Positions 42,477 through 53,418 of a stretch of 64,000 nt of DNA are shown in pieces; positions within the stretch are counted from its first letter, which is position 1; the number at the start of each line of letters is the position of its first letter. The stretch spans positions 403,451 through 467,450 of the forward strand of contig NZ_PPPV01000012.1 of assembly GCF_002901705.1 (NCBI RefSeq), written 5' to 3'. Below the pieces are notes generated by a model. It was not told where the DNA came from, ran no database searches, and saw only the letters and a program-made list of their open reading frames with translations. The stretch is from Staphylococcus lugdunensis (GTDB lineage: Bacteria; Bacillota; Bacilli; Staphylococcales; Staphylococcaceae). Made by a program: the position numbers and the translations under genes.

Positions 42477-44366
42477 TTATAGGGATTTTAACAGTAGTTT
42501 TTTTAATAGTGGTGACAAGTGACTCGGTAAATTTTCTACACCTTCAACAAAGATGGCATATTGACCATAAATATTATGAATTGTTTGTTCTATCTCTTCA
42601 GTAATTGGATCTTGACTTAAAAAGACATTAAATACTTCAATACCGTATTTTCTTGACATCTCAACAGCTTCATAAGTATCTAAGATACCATCTTGACTAT
42701 AATTATATGCAGATGGTTCACCATCTGAAAAGACAATTAAAAATCGTTGGTTATGACTACGTCTCAATAATCGTTCACTACCAATTCTAATAGCTACGCC
42801 ATCCCTATTATCATCTTGTGGATGGAGTGACATAATGCGAGGTGCACTACGTTCTAATGTAGAATAATCATAGTTGATAATTTCATCTATAATATTAGGT
42901 TGACGTGTTTCATCCGAATCAAAAGCATCTTCGTTAAATGCTAATATCTCATGTTTTACATTCAACGATTTTAATGTTTCATGGAACAAGACGACACCTT
43001 TTATTGTTTCTTCCATCTTGTCAAACATGCTTGCTGAAGCATCTACAAGTAGTGTAAAAGTTGCATCAAATGACTTACTCAAGTCCTGCTTCTTGTAGAA
43101 TAATTTATATTGATCATCTATGAACCAATTGGTTAAATTTCGCTGCAAACGTCCCTTAGTTAAATTGTGGCGCTCATCTTGATGCTCACGCTCAATTGTT
43201 TTTTTTATAATTTGTATTAAATCTTTTGTTTCAAATTGGACATCTGATTTAACGGTTTGATACTGCATCAAATATTCTGGTAAGATATCAGGAATTTGCC
43301 ATTTAATTTCAACATTTTCATTGATACCTTTTAGTGCAAACGAAGCATTTTGACCAATGGCACCACCTTCTTGGTTATCCAGCGTACTTTCAGAGCCACG
43401 TCCTTTTTTAGTCATCATATCTGTCATATCGTCAGATGAATCTCCTTCACGTGCTGTATCATTGTCACTCATGACATCACTGTTTTCGCCTTCGTGAAGT
43501 TCCATTTCTAGATAAGCGCCACCTTCTGACTTACTATCTTCCGCATTTGTATCGGCTTCAGCAGACTCAGAATCGGTTTCTTCATTTGTATTATCATGTC
43601 CATCTACATTAGCTGCATCAGTACGTTTTAACTCTTCAAATGTCATTTCTTGTATTGCTTCATATACCTTTTTAGGTAAATGATAATATTCATTCAGCAT
43701 ATCTTCCTTTAATATATCATCCACTTGAAACATAATACGTTGTGCGAGGTACATATTATCTTCAGAAGATCTATTTTGGAAGAAGTTAGGCAAATATTGG
43801 AACATATGATTTAATATATCATCTATTTGTGCATGAATTGTTGGAATCTCAAAGAAATTTTGAGTTAAAAATGCGCGTTCTAAATATAAAAATAGCAAAT
43901 CTGTATACACGGTTTTAGTCTTATAAAATTTAATTTGTGATTCAGTATAAGACAAACGCGTTTGCAGACGTAAATCTATAATCTTAGCAGTACTAGGTCG
44001 ATCATTACGTATATGATTAAATACTCGTGAATCTTCTAATAATCGAAAAATTTGCTGATAAAATTTAGGATGTTTAAATGCTTTGTCGTGAATAACCTCA
44101 TTAACTATTTTTTCGTCCATCAATTTGTAACCGTAAGCAGCGAGCATGACGTCTGTTTTTAAACCTGCACGTTCAATTTGTTTAGGTCGATGAGACCAAA
44201 ACCAGCTTGTAATCAATGTATTATTCATTGGATCATAATAAGGGAATTTTTGAATTTTAACGGTTGTCTGTTCGTTTTTTAAGAGCAAGCGTGCTAAATC
44301 TTGCAACATCATCACTTGTTTAGCATCTAGTTGCTCATCATTAAATTTTATAAAACGATCGCTCAT
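42477..44366 (-). CDS. VWA-domain protein, CobT-like, partner of the MoxR ATPase
   Basis: Large cytoplasmic protein with a C-terminal von Willebrand A domain; the MIDAS motif VDASAS lies near residue 440. The start ATG at 44366 is preferred to the TTG at 44372 because AGGG lies ten bases upstream. An acidic, Ser/Asp/Glu-rich low-complexity region spans about 250-330, as in the CobT-type chelatase subunits. The region before it is helical and of unknown fold. It follows the MoxR gene by 16 bases. MoxR/VWA pairs act as AAA+ chaperone systems for enzyme maturation or metal insertion; the client here is unknown. No cobalamin genes are nearby. Confidence 0.85.
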   Translation of the reverse strand: MSDRFIKFNDEQLDAKQVMMLQDLARLLLKNEQTTVKIQKFPYYDPMNNTLITSWFWSHRPKQIERAGLKTDVMLAAYGYKLMDEKIVNEVIHDKAFKHPKFYQQIFRLLEDSRVFNHIRNDRPSTAKIIDLRLQTRLSYTESQIKFYKTKTVYTDLLFLYLERAFLTQNFFEIPTIHAQIDDILNHMFQYLPNFFQNRSSEDNMYLAQRIMFQVDDILKEDMLNEYYHLPKKVYEAIQEMTFEELKRTDAANVDGHDNTNEETDSESAEADTNAEDSKSEGGAYLEMELHEGENSDVMSDNDTAREGDSSDDMTDMMTKKGRGSESTLDNQEGGAIGQNASFALKGINENVEIKWQIPDILPEYLMQYQTVKSDVQFETKDLIQIIKKTIEREHQDERHNLTKGRLQRNLTNWFIDDQYKLFYKKQDLSKSFDATFTLLVDASASMFDKMEETIKGVVLFHETLKSLNVKHEILAFNEDAFDSDETRQPNIIDEIINYDYSTLERSAPRIMSLHPQDDNRDGVAIRIGSERLLRRSHNQRFLIVFSDGEPSAYNYSQDGILDTYEAVEMSRKYGIEVFNVFLSQDPITEEIEQTIHNIYGQYAIFVEGVENLPSHLSPLLKKLLLKSL

Positions 44367-44382
44367 AATCAACTATCCCTTT

Positions 44383-45174
44383 CTAAAAGTTTAATTCGAT
44401 TGCATTTTTAATTGCCTGTTGTTCACGTTCATCTTCTAGTTTATCGATAATTGTTCGCTGTATGGCACGTTCAATAGGCATAACTGTAATTAAATCACTT
44501 AAATCTATTAAAGCACGTATACTAGCTGCTTCTTCAGAAATTTGGCCTTGTTTTGACATGGTTCTTAAGTCTTCATTAAATTTGATGATTTGCGCAATAA
44601 TTTTATCGTCTTGCAAACGACTTTGCTCTTTAATCACATTACTTAATATGTCCCCATCAATATAGTCTACTTGAATAACAACAAAACGATTTTTAAGCGC
44701 TTCATTCATTGGTAATGTCCCTACATATCCTTCATTTATCGCTGCAATAACATTAAATCCAGGAGCTGCTTCAATTACTTCACCAGTAAAGGGATTTGTT
44801 AATTTGCGTCGGTAATCAAGTACACCATTTAATATTGGCAATGTTTCGGGTTTGGCCATATTGATTTCATCAATATATAAAATATGACCTTCTTTCATAG
44901 CACGAATGACTGGTCCGTCAATGAAAACAATTTCCTGATCACCTTGGTCATTTGTTTTAATCGTTTTGAACCCCAATAAGCTCTCTGCATCTAAATCAAC
45001 AGAACAGTTTACTTGGTGCATTGGAATATGAACGACTTCACTTAAAGTTTCTGCTAATTTTGTTTTACCAGATCCTGTAGGGCCTTTTAATAAAATATTT
45101 TTATTCAATTCAAATAGCGCCTTCGCATCATTAAAAACCGATTCATCTGAATTTTTATATTGATTTTGTACCAT
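44383..45174 (-). CDS. MoxR-type AAA+ ATPase
   Basis: AAA+ chaperone ATPase of the MoxR/CbbQ/NorQ group. The 263 residues have Walker [12 protein letters not shown] near 32-42, Walker [14 protein letters not shown] near 94-106 and the sensor/arginine-finger region NEALKNRF near 158-165. It is upstream of the VWA gene with a gap of only 16 bases on the minus strand. The two are expected to form a chaperone complex that remodels a target protein. Target unknown. Confidence 0.87.
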   Translation of the reverse strand: MVQNQYKNSDESVFNDAKALFELNKNILLKGPTGSGKTKLAETLSEVVHIPMHQVNCSVDLDAESLLGFKTIKTNDQGDQEIVFIDGPVIRAMKEGHILYIDEINMAKPETLPILNGVLDYRRKLTNPFTGEVIEAAPGFNVIAAINEGYVGTLPMNEALKNRFVVIQVDYIDGDILSNVIKEQSRLQDDKIIAQIIKFNEDLRTMSKQGQISEEAASIRALIDLSDLITVMPIERAIQRTIIDKLEDEREQQAIKNAIELNF

Positions 45175-45300
45175 TAATTTATGAACTCCTTTAGTTAATT
45201 AAATGAAAATAAGACCTAGGAAAGGAACAATTATCACTGTACTCAGCCTAGATCCTATATTTATTATTAAGTTATTGTACAATTACATTAAACTTATTTT

Positions 45301-45504
45301 CTATACTTCTTTAAAGTACGTTTTATAATAACCACCAACTAATCCAGAATTATCAATAATTTGATAATATTCTTCTGTTTCATTAATAACATCATATCGT
45401 TGTCCTATAGTTAACATATCGGATACTGTAAATTTTTTAGCATCTGTATTAACCACTTCAACTTGTTTAATTGGTGTTTTTGTTTTCCATGTTTCGTGTA
45501 GCAT
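45301..45504 (-). CDS. Small SH3-like protein of unknown function
   Basis: A 67-residue protein (from ATG 45504, MLHETWKTKTP) with a compact beta-rich pattern resembling an SH3-like barrel: VSDMLTIGQRYDVIN and then VGGYYKTYF. A longer frame starts at 45528, but AAGGAAGGTCATG favours the start at 45504. It lies between the VOC gene and the MoxR gene, same strand. The family is not certain; I recall related small proteins in this position across staphylococci. Confidence 0.65.
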   Translation of the reverse strand: MLHETWKTKTPIKQVEVVNTDAKKFTVSDMLTIGQRYDVINETEEYYQIIDNSGLVGGYYKTYFKEV

Positions 45505-45540
45505 ATTACATGACCTTCCTTTGTACAATTTATATAAATT

Positions 45541-46347
45541 TTAATTTTCTAATGTATAAATAAATGAAATACCACTATTTTCAGTGATGCGTATCGATTT
45601 AACATCACCTTGATTTAGTGTTTGATAAGGTACCCCTATTTCTTTAAGATCAGACAAGGCTTGATTAAATTGTTGTACATCTTGAGTAGCAAATTCTACT
45701 TGTTCTACAACACCCTCTTCAGTCATTTCGATTTGTGGTTCTGCTTGATATAAATGTATTTCCCCACCTAAACCACCATCTCCAATTTTAAATACTTGGA
45801 TTTTTTTATTTTCGAATTCTGAGGATTCATATTCTGCAAAATGATGCAATCCAAAGACATGTGTAAGCAATGATGTCGTCACAGATAACTCATTCACTTG
45901 AAGGATTACCGGTCCTAGCCCTTGAACCTGATGCAAAGGATTAACTGAGCTATCAAAATCAGGCATACCTAATTGAATACCAACATTATGTTCATTTGAA
46001 TAAATATCAAAAATTTGTTGGTTTTTATCCATAAAATTAAAATGTTTATGTCCATTTAATTCAGACATATCACCAAAAGTAATATTATGGCTCTTAAATA
46101 TTTCCTGATATTCTATCAAACCTTCATCAGTAGGTGTACGAAATCCAACACTAGCAATATGTTGATTACGATAATCACTATGCGGTACTTCAACAAAATG
46201 TAATCGTGTACCTGGACTTAAATTTGCATCGCCAAAGCGCAATGCGTTGTTTTTATCAACAATATTCATACCAACTATATCTTTAAATAAAGCCTTTGTA
46301 CTCATCATATCACTTGTCCCAATCGTGACACTTCTCAGTCCGCTCAT
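45541..46347 (-). CDS. VOC-family protein (glyoxalase/dioxygenase fold)
   Basis: Two-domain vicinal-oxygen-chelate protein of the ring-cleaving dioxygenase/glyoxalase group. ATG at 46347 (MSGLRSVTIG) is preferred because GGGGTGT lies upstream; the frame is open to 46371. The 268 residues contain two repeated beta-alpha-beta-beta-beta units (about 1-125 and 140-268). Possible metal ligands such as H46 (LHFVEVPH region) and the E of GGEIHLYQ near 203 occur. It could detoxify quinones or aldehydes as MhqO-like proteins do; this is not proven. Confidence 0.8.
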   Translation of the reverse strand: MSGLRSVTIGTSDMMSTKALFKDIVGMNIVDKNNALRFGDANLSPGTRLHFVEVPHSDYRNQHIASVGFRTPTDEGLIEYQEIFKSHNITFGDMSELNGHKHFNFMDKNQQIFDIYSNEHNVGIQLGMPDFDSSVNPLHQVQGLGPVILQVNELSVTTSLLTHVFGLHHFAEYESSEFENKKIQVFKIGDGGLGGEIHLYQAEPQIEMTEEGVVEQVEFATQDVQQFNQALSDLKEIGVPYQTLNQGDVKSIRITENSGISFIYTLEN

Positions 46348-46564
46348 AAAAGACACCCCTATTTTATTCATTTCATTGTCATTATAACTTATTTCTTAAA
46401 TGATTTATATGATGAGGTTCTGAAGTACGCCATTCATTTTTTCGCTTCTCCCCAACCAGCAAATTATTTTGAGCTGTTTCATTTTAAAAGAACTAACACT
46501 ATTCATGCAAGATAACGATTCAATTACATTTATAACTAATCTTTATATTTTAAATTAGTACTAA

Positions 46565-46608
46565 AAATAAATAGAGCAGGCCATCAAATGACAAACCTGC
46601 TCTTATAA
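46565..46608 (-). terminator. Terminator of odhAB
   Basis: Minus strand: AAGAGCAGG and CCTGCTCTA form a stem (46570-46603) with an A/T-rich tail, 30 bases after the odhB stop. Confidence 0.75.
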
Positions 46609-46635
46609 AGATATATCATATTAGTTAATGCGTAA

Positions 46636-47946
46636 TTATGATTCTAATAATAAATCTTCTGGATTTTCAATGAGATCTTTAATTGTTTTCAAGAAACCTA
46701 CTGCTTCTTTACCATCAATAATTCTGTGATCATAGCTTAAAGCAATATACATCATTGGTCGATTTTCAATTGTATCTTTATCAATTGCAATTGGACGTGT
46801 CATAATTGAATGCATACCTAATATTGCTGCTTGACTACCATTGATGATTGGCGTACTCATCATTGAACCGAAGATACCACCGTTAGTAATTGTAAATGAT
46901 CCATTTACCATGTCGTCTAAGCCTAATTTTTTATCACGCGCTTTAACTGCTAAATTAGCAATTTCTTGTTCGATTTCTGCAAAATTCTTCTTATCACAGT
47001 CCCTTACAAATGGAACTAATAAACCATCATCTGTTGATACAGCTATACCAATATCATAATATTGTTTCTTGATCATGTCATCTCCATCAATTTCAGCATT
47101 GACTTCTGGATATTTTTTCAACGCGGCTACTGCTGCTTTTGTGAAGAATGACATAAATCCTAATTTTGTACCATCATGATCTTGCATAAATTTTTCTTTT
47201 TTACGTTTACGTAATTCCATCACATTCGTCATATCAACTTCATTAAATGTCGTTAACATTGCTGTATTATTTGATACTTCAAGCAATTTATTAGCTGCTG
47301 TTTTCTTACGACGAGACATTTTTTCACGAATAACTGGTTTGTTTGGTGTCGAAGATGATGATGTTTCTGGCGCTTTTCTTTGTGCCGTTTCTGCTTTTTT
47401 ATTTGATGACTGTTGTTGACGTTGATCAATATCTTCTTTTCTTACGACATCATTAGATTTACCTGCTACTTCAGCAAGGTCTACACCTTGTTTTAAAGCA
47501 TGACGACGTGCTGAAGGTGTGGCATTTACACGTTGAGTATGTTTTTTTGCTTCGTCAGAACGATCTGCTTTTTCAGCTTCATCTTGTCGCTGTTCATGAT
47601 CACGAGTTGTGTCTTTGTTAGCTGTATCTGTAGTTGTTTCTGACTCCGACTCACCTTTAGATTCAGCCTTAGCGTCAGATTTTGAAGCTTCTGCTGATTT
47701 CGCTTCAGCACTACCTTCTCCAACAATGGCAATGGCTTGTCCTACTTCAACAGTATCACCTTCATTAGCAAGTTGTTCTTGAATCACACCTGCATCTTCT
47801 GATACAACTTCCACATTAACTTTATCTGTTTCTAATTCTAAAATTGCTTCTCCTTTTTCAACAGAATCGCCAACATTTTTAAGCCATTCTGCAATGGTCC
47901 CCTCTGTAATTGATTCTGCTAATTCCGGAACTTTAACCTCTGGCAT
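46636..47946 (-). CDS. odhB: Dihydrolipoamide succinyltransferase (E2 of 2-oxoglutarate dehydrogenase)
   Basis: E2 core of the 2-oxoglutarate dehydrogenase complex of the TCA cycle. The 436-residue protein has one lipoyl domain with lipoyl lysine K42 in [11 protein letters not shown] charged Ala/Ser/Glu linker follows (about 78-140), then the E1/E3-binding domain (about 142-175, [14 protein letters not shown]). The catalytic domain ends with SYDHRIIDG (H407, D411). It is 13 bases after odhA in the same operon. E3 (pdhD) is supplied from elsewhere. Confidence 0.96.
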   Translation of the reverse strand: MPEVKVPELAESITEGTIAEWLKNVGDSVEKGEAILELETDKVNVEVVSEDAGVIQEQLANEGDTVEVGQAIAIVGEGSAEAKSAEASKSDAKAESKGESESETTTDTANKDTTRDHEQRQDEAEKADRSDEAKKHTQRVNATPSARRHALKQGVDLAEVAGKSNDVVRKEDIDQRQQQSSNKKAETAQRKAPETSSSSTPNKPVIREKMSRRKKTAANKLLEVSNNTAMLTTFNEVDMTNVMELRKRKKEKFMQDHDGTKLGFMSFFTKAAVAALKKYPEVNAEIDGDDMIKKQYYDIGIAVSTDDGLLVPFVRDCDKKNFAEIEQEIANLAVKARDKKLGLDDMVNGSFTITNGGIFGSMMSTPIINGSQAAILGMHSIMTRPIAIDKDTIENRPMMYIALSYDHRIIDGKEAVGFLKTIKDLIENPEDLLLES

Positions 47947-47959
47947 AAATAATTTCCCC

Positions 47960-50767
47960 CTAGTTTCGTTTTAAGACACTTTTAATAATGTTACTTTGCA
48001 CAAGTTTATGAATTTCGCCATCGCCTTCAGCCGGAGCTGCGCGTTTAATTCTTCCATGATAGTTTAAATTAATTTGTTCTGGTGTGATAGATTTAAGATG
48101 TGGATATGCATATAACCATGCACCTTGATTTTGAGGTTCTTCTTGTACCCAACATACACTTTCGATATGCGGTAATGTATCAAATATTGCCTTTATCTCA
48201 TCTTCTGGGAATGGATATAAACGTTCAACAGCAATTAATAATATTTGTTCATCTGGATTCTTAACCAAATATTCTTTCAAATCGACAAACATTTTTCCAG
48301 AAGCCAGTACAACTTTTTTCACTTTTTTAGGATTATAAGTCTCGGTAAGAATTGGTTGGAACTGCCCTTCAGTAAATTTATCAATAGGTTGTGCTACTGT
48401 TTTATTGCGCAATAAACTTTTTGGTGACATTACAACCAATGGTCTCATGGCTTGTGTTCCTAAGCTTGCTGCTTGAGCACGTAATAAATGGAAATAATTA
48501 CTTGCGCTTGATAGGTTAACGACAGTGCTATTATTTTCTGCAGCTAATTGTAAAAAACGTTCTAGCCGTGCTGATGAATGTTCTGGTCCTTGTCCTTCAA
48601 AAGCATGTGGTAAAAATAATGTTAGGCCACTTCGTTCTCCCCACTTTGCTCGTGCGCTTGACATAAAATTATCAAACATCATTTGTGCCATGTTTGAAAA
48701 GTCTCCATATTGTGCTTCCCAAATATTAAAACTTTCTTTATTTTCAACATTATAGCCATATTCAAATCCAACTACTGCTGCTTCAGAAAGTGGCGAATTA
48801 TGGACTTCAAACGTCGCCTTTTGATGTGGCACATGATGTAATGGCGTGTATGTGTCTCCAGTTTCTTCATCATGTAATACAGCATGGCGATGACTGAACG
48901 TACCACGCTCACTATCTTGTCCAGTTAAACGTATTGAAGTCCCATCTTGCAGTATTGTCGCAAATGCAAGTTGCTCTGCTTGAGCCCAATCAACTAATCC
49001 TTCCTCTTTCTCAAATGGTTCTCGACGCTTTTCTAATACTTTATTTAATTTTTTTAATATATGAAATCCCTCTGGATAAGATAACATCGCATCGTTGATT
49101 TCTTTTAACTTTTCAACTGAAAATGATGCTGTTTTACTTTCTAATGGCGCTTGTAGTGCACTTGGTCTAGCCATTTCAGGGTCATCCATTTTATCTGTTT
49201 TATCGATCTTATCTTGTGCTGCACGCATCTCTTTATGCACACGTTCAATTGTTTCATTCATATAATCTTCAGAGATAACACCTTCATCAATTAATTGTTT
49301 GCCATATAATAATTCCACTGAGTCATGCTGACGAATATTATGATAAGGCACTGGATTCGTAATTGATGGTTCGTCCATTTCATTATGTCCGTAGCGGCGA
49401 TAACCGACTAAATCAATAACAACGTCTTTATGAAATTCCTTTCTAAATTCAAGCGCAATATCAATAGCTTCAATAGTTGCTTCCACATCGTCCGCATTAA
49501 CATGTAAAATAGGAACGTCATAACCTTTTGCTACGTCACTTGAATATGTTGTAGATCGTCCATCAATCGGTTCTGTTGTAAAGCCAATTCTATTATTTGT
49601 AATAATGTGCAATGTGCCACCAGTGGAATAACCGTGAAGATTGCTTAAGTTCATTGTTTCAAAGTTAATACCTTGACCTGGGTAAGCAGCATCACCATGA
49701 ATAATAATAGGCATAGATTGATGATAGTCTGTCGTAGGTTTTCCTACGCCATGTGTGTTATCTTGTGCTGCTCTCGTTTTTCCAATAACTACCGGTGCTA
49801 CAATTTCTAAATGACTTGGATTATTCGCTAATGAAATACGTTGCTGAATACCATACGTATCCGTTGTTTTGACTCCGCCTAAATGATATTTCACATCACT
49901 TGTCCATCCAGCAGTTAATTCTAAGCTACCATCTTCAGGTAAGAACTTCATTGGATCAGTATGCATAAACTCCGATATCATCATTTGATATGGCTTTTCC
50001 AGAACATGTGTTAAAACATTTAATCTACCTCGATGTGCCATGCCAATTTGAATATTCTGAATTTCTTCTTCAGCCGCTCGTCTCAATGTATGCTGCAACA
50101 TGGGCACTAATGTATCCACGCCTTCAATAGAAAATCGTTTTGCACCAACAAAGTTTTTATGCAAATATTTTTCAAAACCTTCAACGTGTGCGAGGGTATT
50201 AAATAAATACCTTTTTTGATCATGATTTAATGTAGCTTTATACGGCGTTTCAATTCGTCGTTTTAGCCACGTACGTTCTTTATTATTATTTATATGATTG
50301 TATTCAAAAGCAATTGGCCCCTTATAACGTTGTTCCATACGTTTAATTGCTTCATAGGCATTATCATATATATCTTTAAAATGATCTGAAACAATGCCTG
50401 CTGTTATACCTTCTAGAGTTTGTTTATCTAAATTAAAATCCTCGATTGTTAATTTAGGTAAATGTGTTCTTTTAGGAGGATTTATCGGATATATATCTGC
50501 TAATAAATGGCCATACTGCCTAATATTATCAATCAAGCGCATTACTCGCTTAATTGTGCTATCATCCGTTAAGTCACCACTCCCATCTGTGGCTGGCTGA
50601 GCTATAGTATGAGCTTCACCATTTTTTATTGTTCCGAATAACACTTGTAAATCATCAGGCACAGATGATGGATCTTGCAAATAATCATCATACAAATCAA
50701 GCATTAAACCAAGATTTGCGCCAAAGTTTACAGGTGCTTCTGTAACATCTGTCTTATCCTTTGTCAT
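47960..50767 (-). CDS. odhA: 2-oxoglutarate dehydrogenase E1 component
   Basis: Thiamine-diphosphate decarboxylase that starts the conversion of 2-oxoglutarate to succinyl-CoA. The 935 residues include the family N-terminal segment, the substrate-binding [11 protein letters not shown] near 243-253, and the thiamine/magnesium motif ([11 protein letters not shown] near 355, with N later). The transketolase-like pyrimidine domain has [10 protein letters not shown] near 745. It is first in the odhAB operon, with GGAGGGTATCAT upstream of the ATG. A CcpA-like site precedes it. Length is normal. Confidence 0.96.
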   Translation of the reverse strand: MTKDKTDVTEAPVNFGANLGLMLDLYDDYLQDPSSVPDDLQVLFGTIKNGEAHTIAQPATDGSGDLTDDSTIKRVMRLIDNIRQYGHLLADIYPINPPKRTHLPKLTIEDFNLDKQTLEGITAGIVSDHFKDIYDNAYEAIKRMEQRYKGPIAFEYNHINNNKERTWLKRRIETPYKATLNHDQKRYLFNTLAHVEGFEKYLHKNFVGAKRFSIEGVDTLVPMLQHTLRRAAEEEIQNIQIGMAHRGRLNVLTHVLEKPYQMMISEFMHTDPMKFLPEDGSLELTAGWTSDVKYHLGGVKTTDTYGIQQRISLANNPSHLEIVAPVVIGKTRAAQDNTHGVGKPTTDYHQSMPIIIHGDAAYPGQGINFETMNLSNLHGYSTGGTLHIITNNRIGFTTEPIDGRSTTYSSDVAKGYDVPILHVNADDVEATIEAIDIALEFRKEFHKDVVIDLVGYRRYGHNEMDEPSITNPVPYHNIRQHDSVELLYGKQLIDEGVISEDYMNETIERVHKEMRAAQDKIDKTDKMDDPEMARPSALQAPLESKTASFSVEKLKEINDAMLSYPEGFHILKKLNKVLEKRREPFEKEEGLVDWAQAEQLAFATILQDGTSIRLTGQDSERGTFSHRHAVLHDEETGDTYTPLHHVPHQKATFEVHNSPLSEAAVVGFEYGYNVENKESFNIWEAQYGDFSNMAQMMFDNFMSSARAKWGERSGLTLFLPHAFEGQGPEHSSARLERFLQLAAENNSTVVNLSSASNYFHLLRAQAASLGTQAMRPLVVMSPKSLLRNKTVAQPIDKFTEGQFQPILTETYNPKKVKKVVLASGKMFVDLKEYLVKNPDEQILLIAVERLYPFPEDEIKAIFDTLPHIESVCWVQEEPQNQGAWLYAYPHLKSITPEQINLNYHGRIKRAAPAEGDGEIHKLVQSNIIKSVLKRN

Positions 50768-50787
50768 ATGATACCCTCCACATAATA

Positions 50788-50801
50788 GTTAAACGCTTAC
50801 A
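50788..50801 (-). promoter_or_regulatory. Possible CcpA (cre) site upstream of odhA
   Basis: Minus strand TGTAAGCGTTTAAC resembles cre (TGNAANCGNWWNCA) except for the last two positions. It lies 21-34 bases before the odhA start. Carbon control of this operon is plausible, but the match is imperfect. Confidence 0.4.
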
Positions 50802-50857
50802 CGTTAATAATAGCATTAATTTATGCATTGATAAAGTACATATATGGATTAAAAAAT

Positions 50858-50896
50858 AAAAAGCAGAACCCATTCAAAATGTGATTCTGCTAACCT
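50858..50896 (-). terminator. Terminator of arlRS
   Basis: AGCAGAA and TTCTGCT form a hairpin around an AT-rich loop, with A/T-rich flanks, about 65 bases after the arlS stop on the minus strand. Confidence 0.7.
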
Positions 50897-50961
50897 TTTC
50901 AGGCATTTAATTTTGTTGTTTATAAATAAAGAAAATGCATAATTCACCATTTCTTATACGA

Positions 50962-52341
50962 TTATGCAAGGTTGGCGTCTTTTTCAAATTGAATAGTAAA
51001 TGTAGTATATTGGTTAACTTCACTATCAACAGTGATATATCCACCATTTGCAGTCGCTAATTTTTCAGCAATAGACAACCCCAACCCATTTCCACCTTGA
51101 CTACGGGCACGAGATTTATCAACACGGTAAAAACGGTCAAATATGAATTCTTGATCTGCTTTTGGTATACCTTGACCATGATCCGTGATTTTAATGGTAA
51201 TTAATTTATTGCGTAATTGTGTTTCAACTTTAATTTTCTTACGCTTTGTATCATACTTCATAGCGTTATCTAAAAAAATAAGCAATAATTGTTCAAATTG
51301 ATGACGGTTCATATATAGAAGTAATTGTTTGGGTGATAAATTAAGTTCAAAGTTGTAATCAGGATGCAATTGCTCTAAAGATTTAATACGCGTTCTTATT
51401 TCTATGTTTATATCAACTGGTTCATGTTCATTGGCTGAATGTGTAACATTATCTTTTGACAATAACAACAACTCTTCAACTAACTTTGTAATTCGATTCA
51501 TTTCCTCAATGGAAATGTTGAGTGATTCTTCTAACACTGCTGGATCTTTTTTACCCCAGCGCTGAATTAAATTAAGATGGCCTTGAATAATTTGAAGTGG
51601 TGTACGCAATTCATGCGAAGCATCTTCTACAAATTGCCGCTGTTGATTAAATGACTCTTCGATTTGTAGCATCATATCATTAAATGTATCAATAAGGTTG
51701 TCTGTTTCTTCATAATTAGTTGTTAATTCTAATTTTTTCTGAAAACCATCACGCCGGATTTGAATCATTTTGTTTGACATAGTCACAATTGGTTTTGTGA
51801 TTTGTGATGAAAATATGTAACTAATGCCTGCTGTAATAATAGTTGCAATAATACAAAATACTAAAGCAACAACATATATTGAACCTACAGTATTATTAAA
51901 TTTTTGTAGGGAATGCACTAATACTGTATAACCATGAAAGCTTGGCGTATCAACTGTTTCAGTCAACACAATATAGTCTTCACCATTTCTGCTCATAATT
52001 TTTATGCGGTCATGATTATCCTTATCGAAAGCAGGATAAAAGTGTGTAGCATTATTGTTCGCAGTTTGAAATAATTTTTTTCCATTATGATCATAGATTA
52101 ATACTTCTTGAAAATTCTCCAGCGATGCACTAATGTCTAATGGAGAAATTGTATCAATAGGTTTAGACTCCAATAAATTAGCTATATCTTTTGAGCTTCT
52201 TTCAGCTTCATCTAATTCACCATCTTTTAAGGTATCTTTCAAGAAAAAGATAATCACTAGACAGAATAACAAGATTGTTAAGAACATAATCAAAGTTGTA
52301 ATAATCATCCATTTATATTTTAGTTTACGTTGTTTTATCAT
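50962..52341 (-). CDS. arlS: Sensor histidine kinase ArlS
   Basis: Membrane kinase of the ArlRS system controlling autolysis, adhesion and virulence genes in staphylococci. The 459 residues have two membrane segments (about 11-34 and 155-178) enclosing an extracellular domain. A HAMP region follows (about 179-232), then the HisKA segment with phospho-acceptor H243 in DASHELRTP. The ATPase domain has DHGQGIP and [10 protein letters not shown]. Its start overlaps arlR by four bases, so the two are translationally coupled. Confidence 0.96.
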   Translation of the reverse strand: MIKQRKLKYKWMIITTLIMFLTILLFCLVIIFFLKDTLKDGELDEAERSSKDIANLLESKPIDTISPLDISASLENFQEVLIYDHNGKKLFQTANNNATHFYPAFDKDNHDRIKIMSRNGEDYIVLTETVDTPSFHGYTVLVHSLQKFNNTVGSIYVVALVFCIIATIITAGISYIFSSQITKPIVTMSNKMIQIRRDGFQKKLELTTNYEETDNLIDTFNDMMLQIEESFNQQRQFVEDASHELRTPLQIIQGHLNLIQRWGKKDPAVLEESLNISIEEMNRITKLVEELLLLSKDNVTHSANEHEPVDINIEIRTRIKSLEQLHPDYNFELNLSPKQLLLYMNRHQFEQLLLIFLDNAMKYDTKRKKIKVETQLRNKLITIKITDHGQGIPKADQEFIFDRFYRVDKSRARSQGGNGLGLSIAEKLATANGGYITVDSEVNQYTTFTIQFEKDANLA

Positions 52342-52997
52342 CGTATCACATATCCTACGCCTCGGACTGTTTCAATCGTTCTTTCTTTATTAAAAGGCTT
52401 TAACTTATTTCTTAAATATCTGATGTAAACATCTACAACATTCGTTTCAACTTCACTATCATATCCCCATACATGATCAAGTATTTGTTCGCGTTGCAAG
52501 ACATGATTCCTATTTTCTGCAAGAACATACAAAAGATCATATTCTGTTTTAGTTAAATCTAGTTGTGTCCCGTCCACGGTTACTTCAAAAGCATTTTTAT
52601 CAATAATAATACCATTAATATCGATAACATCTTTCTGGGGTTGTCTGCGTAAAATCGCTCGTATTCGAGCAAATAATTCTTCAATTTCAAATGGCTTTAC
52701 AATATAATCATCTGCCCCATAATCCAATCCAGTTACTTTATCCATCGTTTCACTCTTTGCTGTAATAATAATGATGGGTGTCGTGTATTGCTGACGAACT
52801 CTTCTACAGATTTCTAAACCATTAATATGAGGCAACATTATATCTAATATAATCAAGTCATATGTTTTGGTTAACGCTTTATCTAAACCACTTTGCCCAT
52901 CATTCTCTATGTCCACTTTATAATTTTCATGCGTTAATTCCAGCTCTAGAAAACGAGCTAAATTTTGTTCATCTTCGACAATTAAAATATTTGCCAT
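52338..52997 (-). CDS. arlR: Response regulator ArlR
   Basis: OmpR/PhoB-type regulator paired with ArlS. The 219 residues have a receiver domain with acidic pocket E8/D9 and phosphorylation site D52 (LIILDIMLP), K at about 101, and a C-terminal winged-helix domain (about 125-219) with RYLRNKLKP near 190. A GGTGGAG-type ribosome site precedes the ATG on the minus strand. It is first in the operon. Confidence 0.96.
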   Translation of the reverse strand: MANILIVEDEQNLARFLELELTHENYKVDIENDGQSGLDKALTKTYDLIILDIMLPHINGLEICRRVRQQYTTPIIIITAKSETMDKVTGLDYGADDYIVKPFEIEELFARIRAILRRQPQKDVIDINGIIIDKNAFEVTVDGTQLDLTKTEYDLLYVLAENRNHVLQREQILDHVWGYDSEVETNVVDVYIRYLRNKLKPFNKERTIETVRGVGYVIR

Positions 52998-53141
52998 TTC
53001 TCCACCTCTTTTGCATTACACTGTTTATTTCACTACCTGACTTTTCTATTTTATTATAATACAAAATATTTAACCACCAACCATAGTCTAAGATTTATGA
53101 TTAACTTTCAAAAATTTATCATAAAAATTTCAGTTTTCTAA

Positions 53142-53195
53142 TTGACAATCATTATCAATGATGTATAATAATAATTGAAAATGATTATCAATACC
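53142..53195 (+). promoter_or_regulatory. Promoter with two Fur boxes for the IsrR-like sRNA
   Basis: Consensus TTGACA (53142-53147) is spaced by 16 bases from TATAAT (53164-53169). One Fur box (ACAATCATTATCAATGATG, 53146-53164) fills the spacer. A second (TGAAAATGATTATCAATAC, 53176-53194) covers the predicted start site. Such double occupancy should give very tight iron repression. Confidence 0.88.
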
Positions 53196-53345
53196 AAATA
53201 GAACTCCCCCCACATATTCGTTCTTATGGATTGATCATTTTCGAATTCCCCTTTTATATGCCCTTAAAAGACTAACGTAAAGCTTACAATAACGCTAAAC
53301 GTGTACATAAAAGCAGCTCCCTAATGGTAGCTGCTTTTAATCTAT
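53177..53345 (+). ncRNA. isrR: Fur-regulated small RNA, IsrR-like
   Basis: No ORF explains this interval, yet it has a strong promoter with two Fur boxes, about 170 transcribed bases and a clear terminator. C-rich single-stranded candidates lie at 53206-53211 (six C), 53248-53251 and 53261-53263, with another C run in the terminator loop (53319-53321). C-rich regions in Gram-positive sRNAs pair with the G-rich ribosome binding sites of target mRNAs. From memory, IsrR of S. aureus is Fur-repressed, about 170 nt, C-rich, and encoded between arlR and pgpB, exactly this position. It spares iron by repressing iron-using enzymes such as nitrate-respiration and TCA genes. Orthology is inferred from position and architecture. 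Confidence 0.85.
53309..53345 (+). terminator. Terminator of the IsrR-like sRNA
   Basis: AAAAGCAGCT (53309-53318) and AGCTGCTTTT (53329-53338) pair perfectly; a T-rich tail follows. The A-rich 5' arm makes it partly bidirectional. Confidence 0.88.
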
Positions 53346-53418
53346 ATTTTGACACTGACATTCCTAATCGTATAACTCGGAATGTTAAGAAAAAATCGGA
53401 ATATAAATTCCCAAAAAT

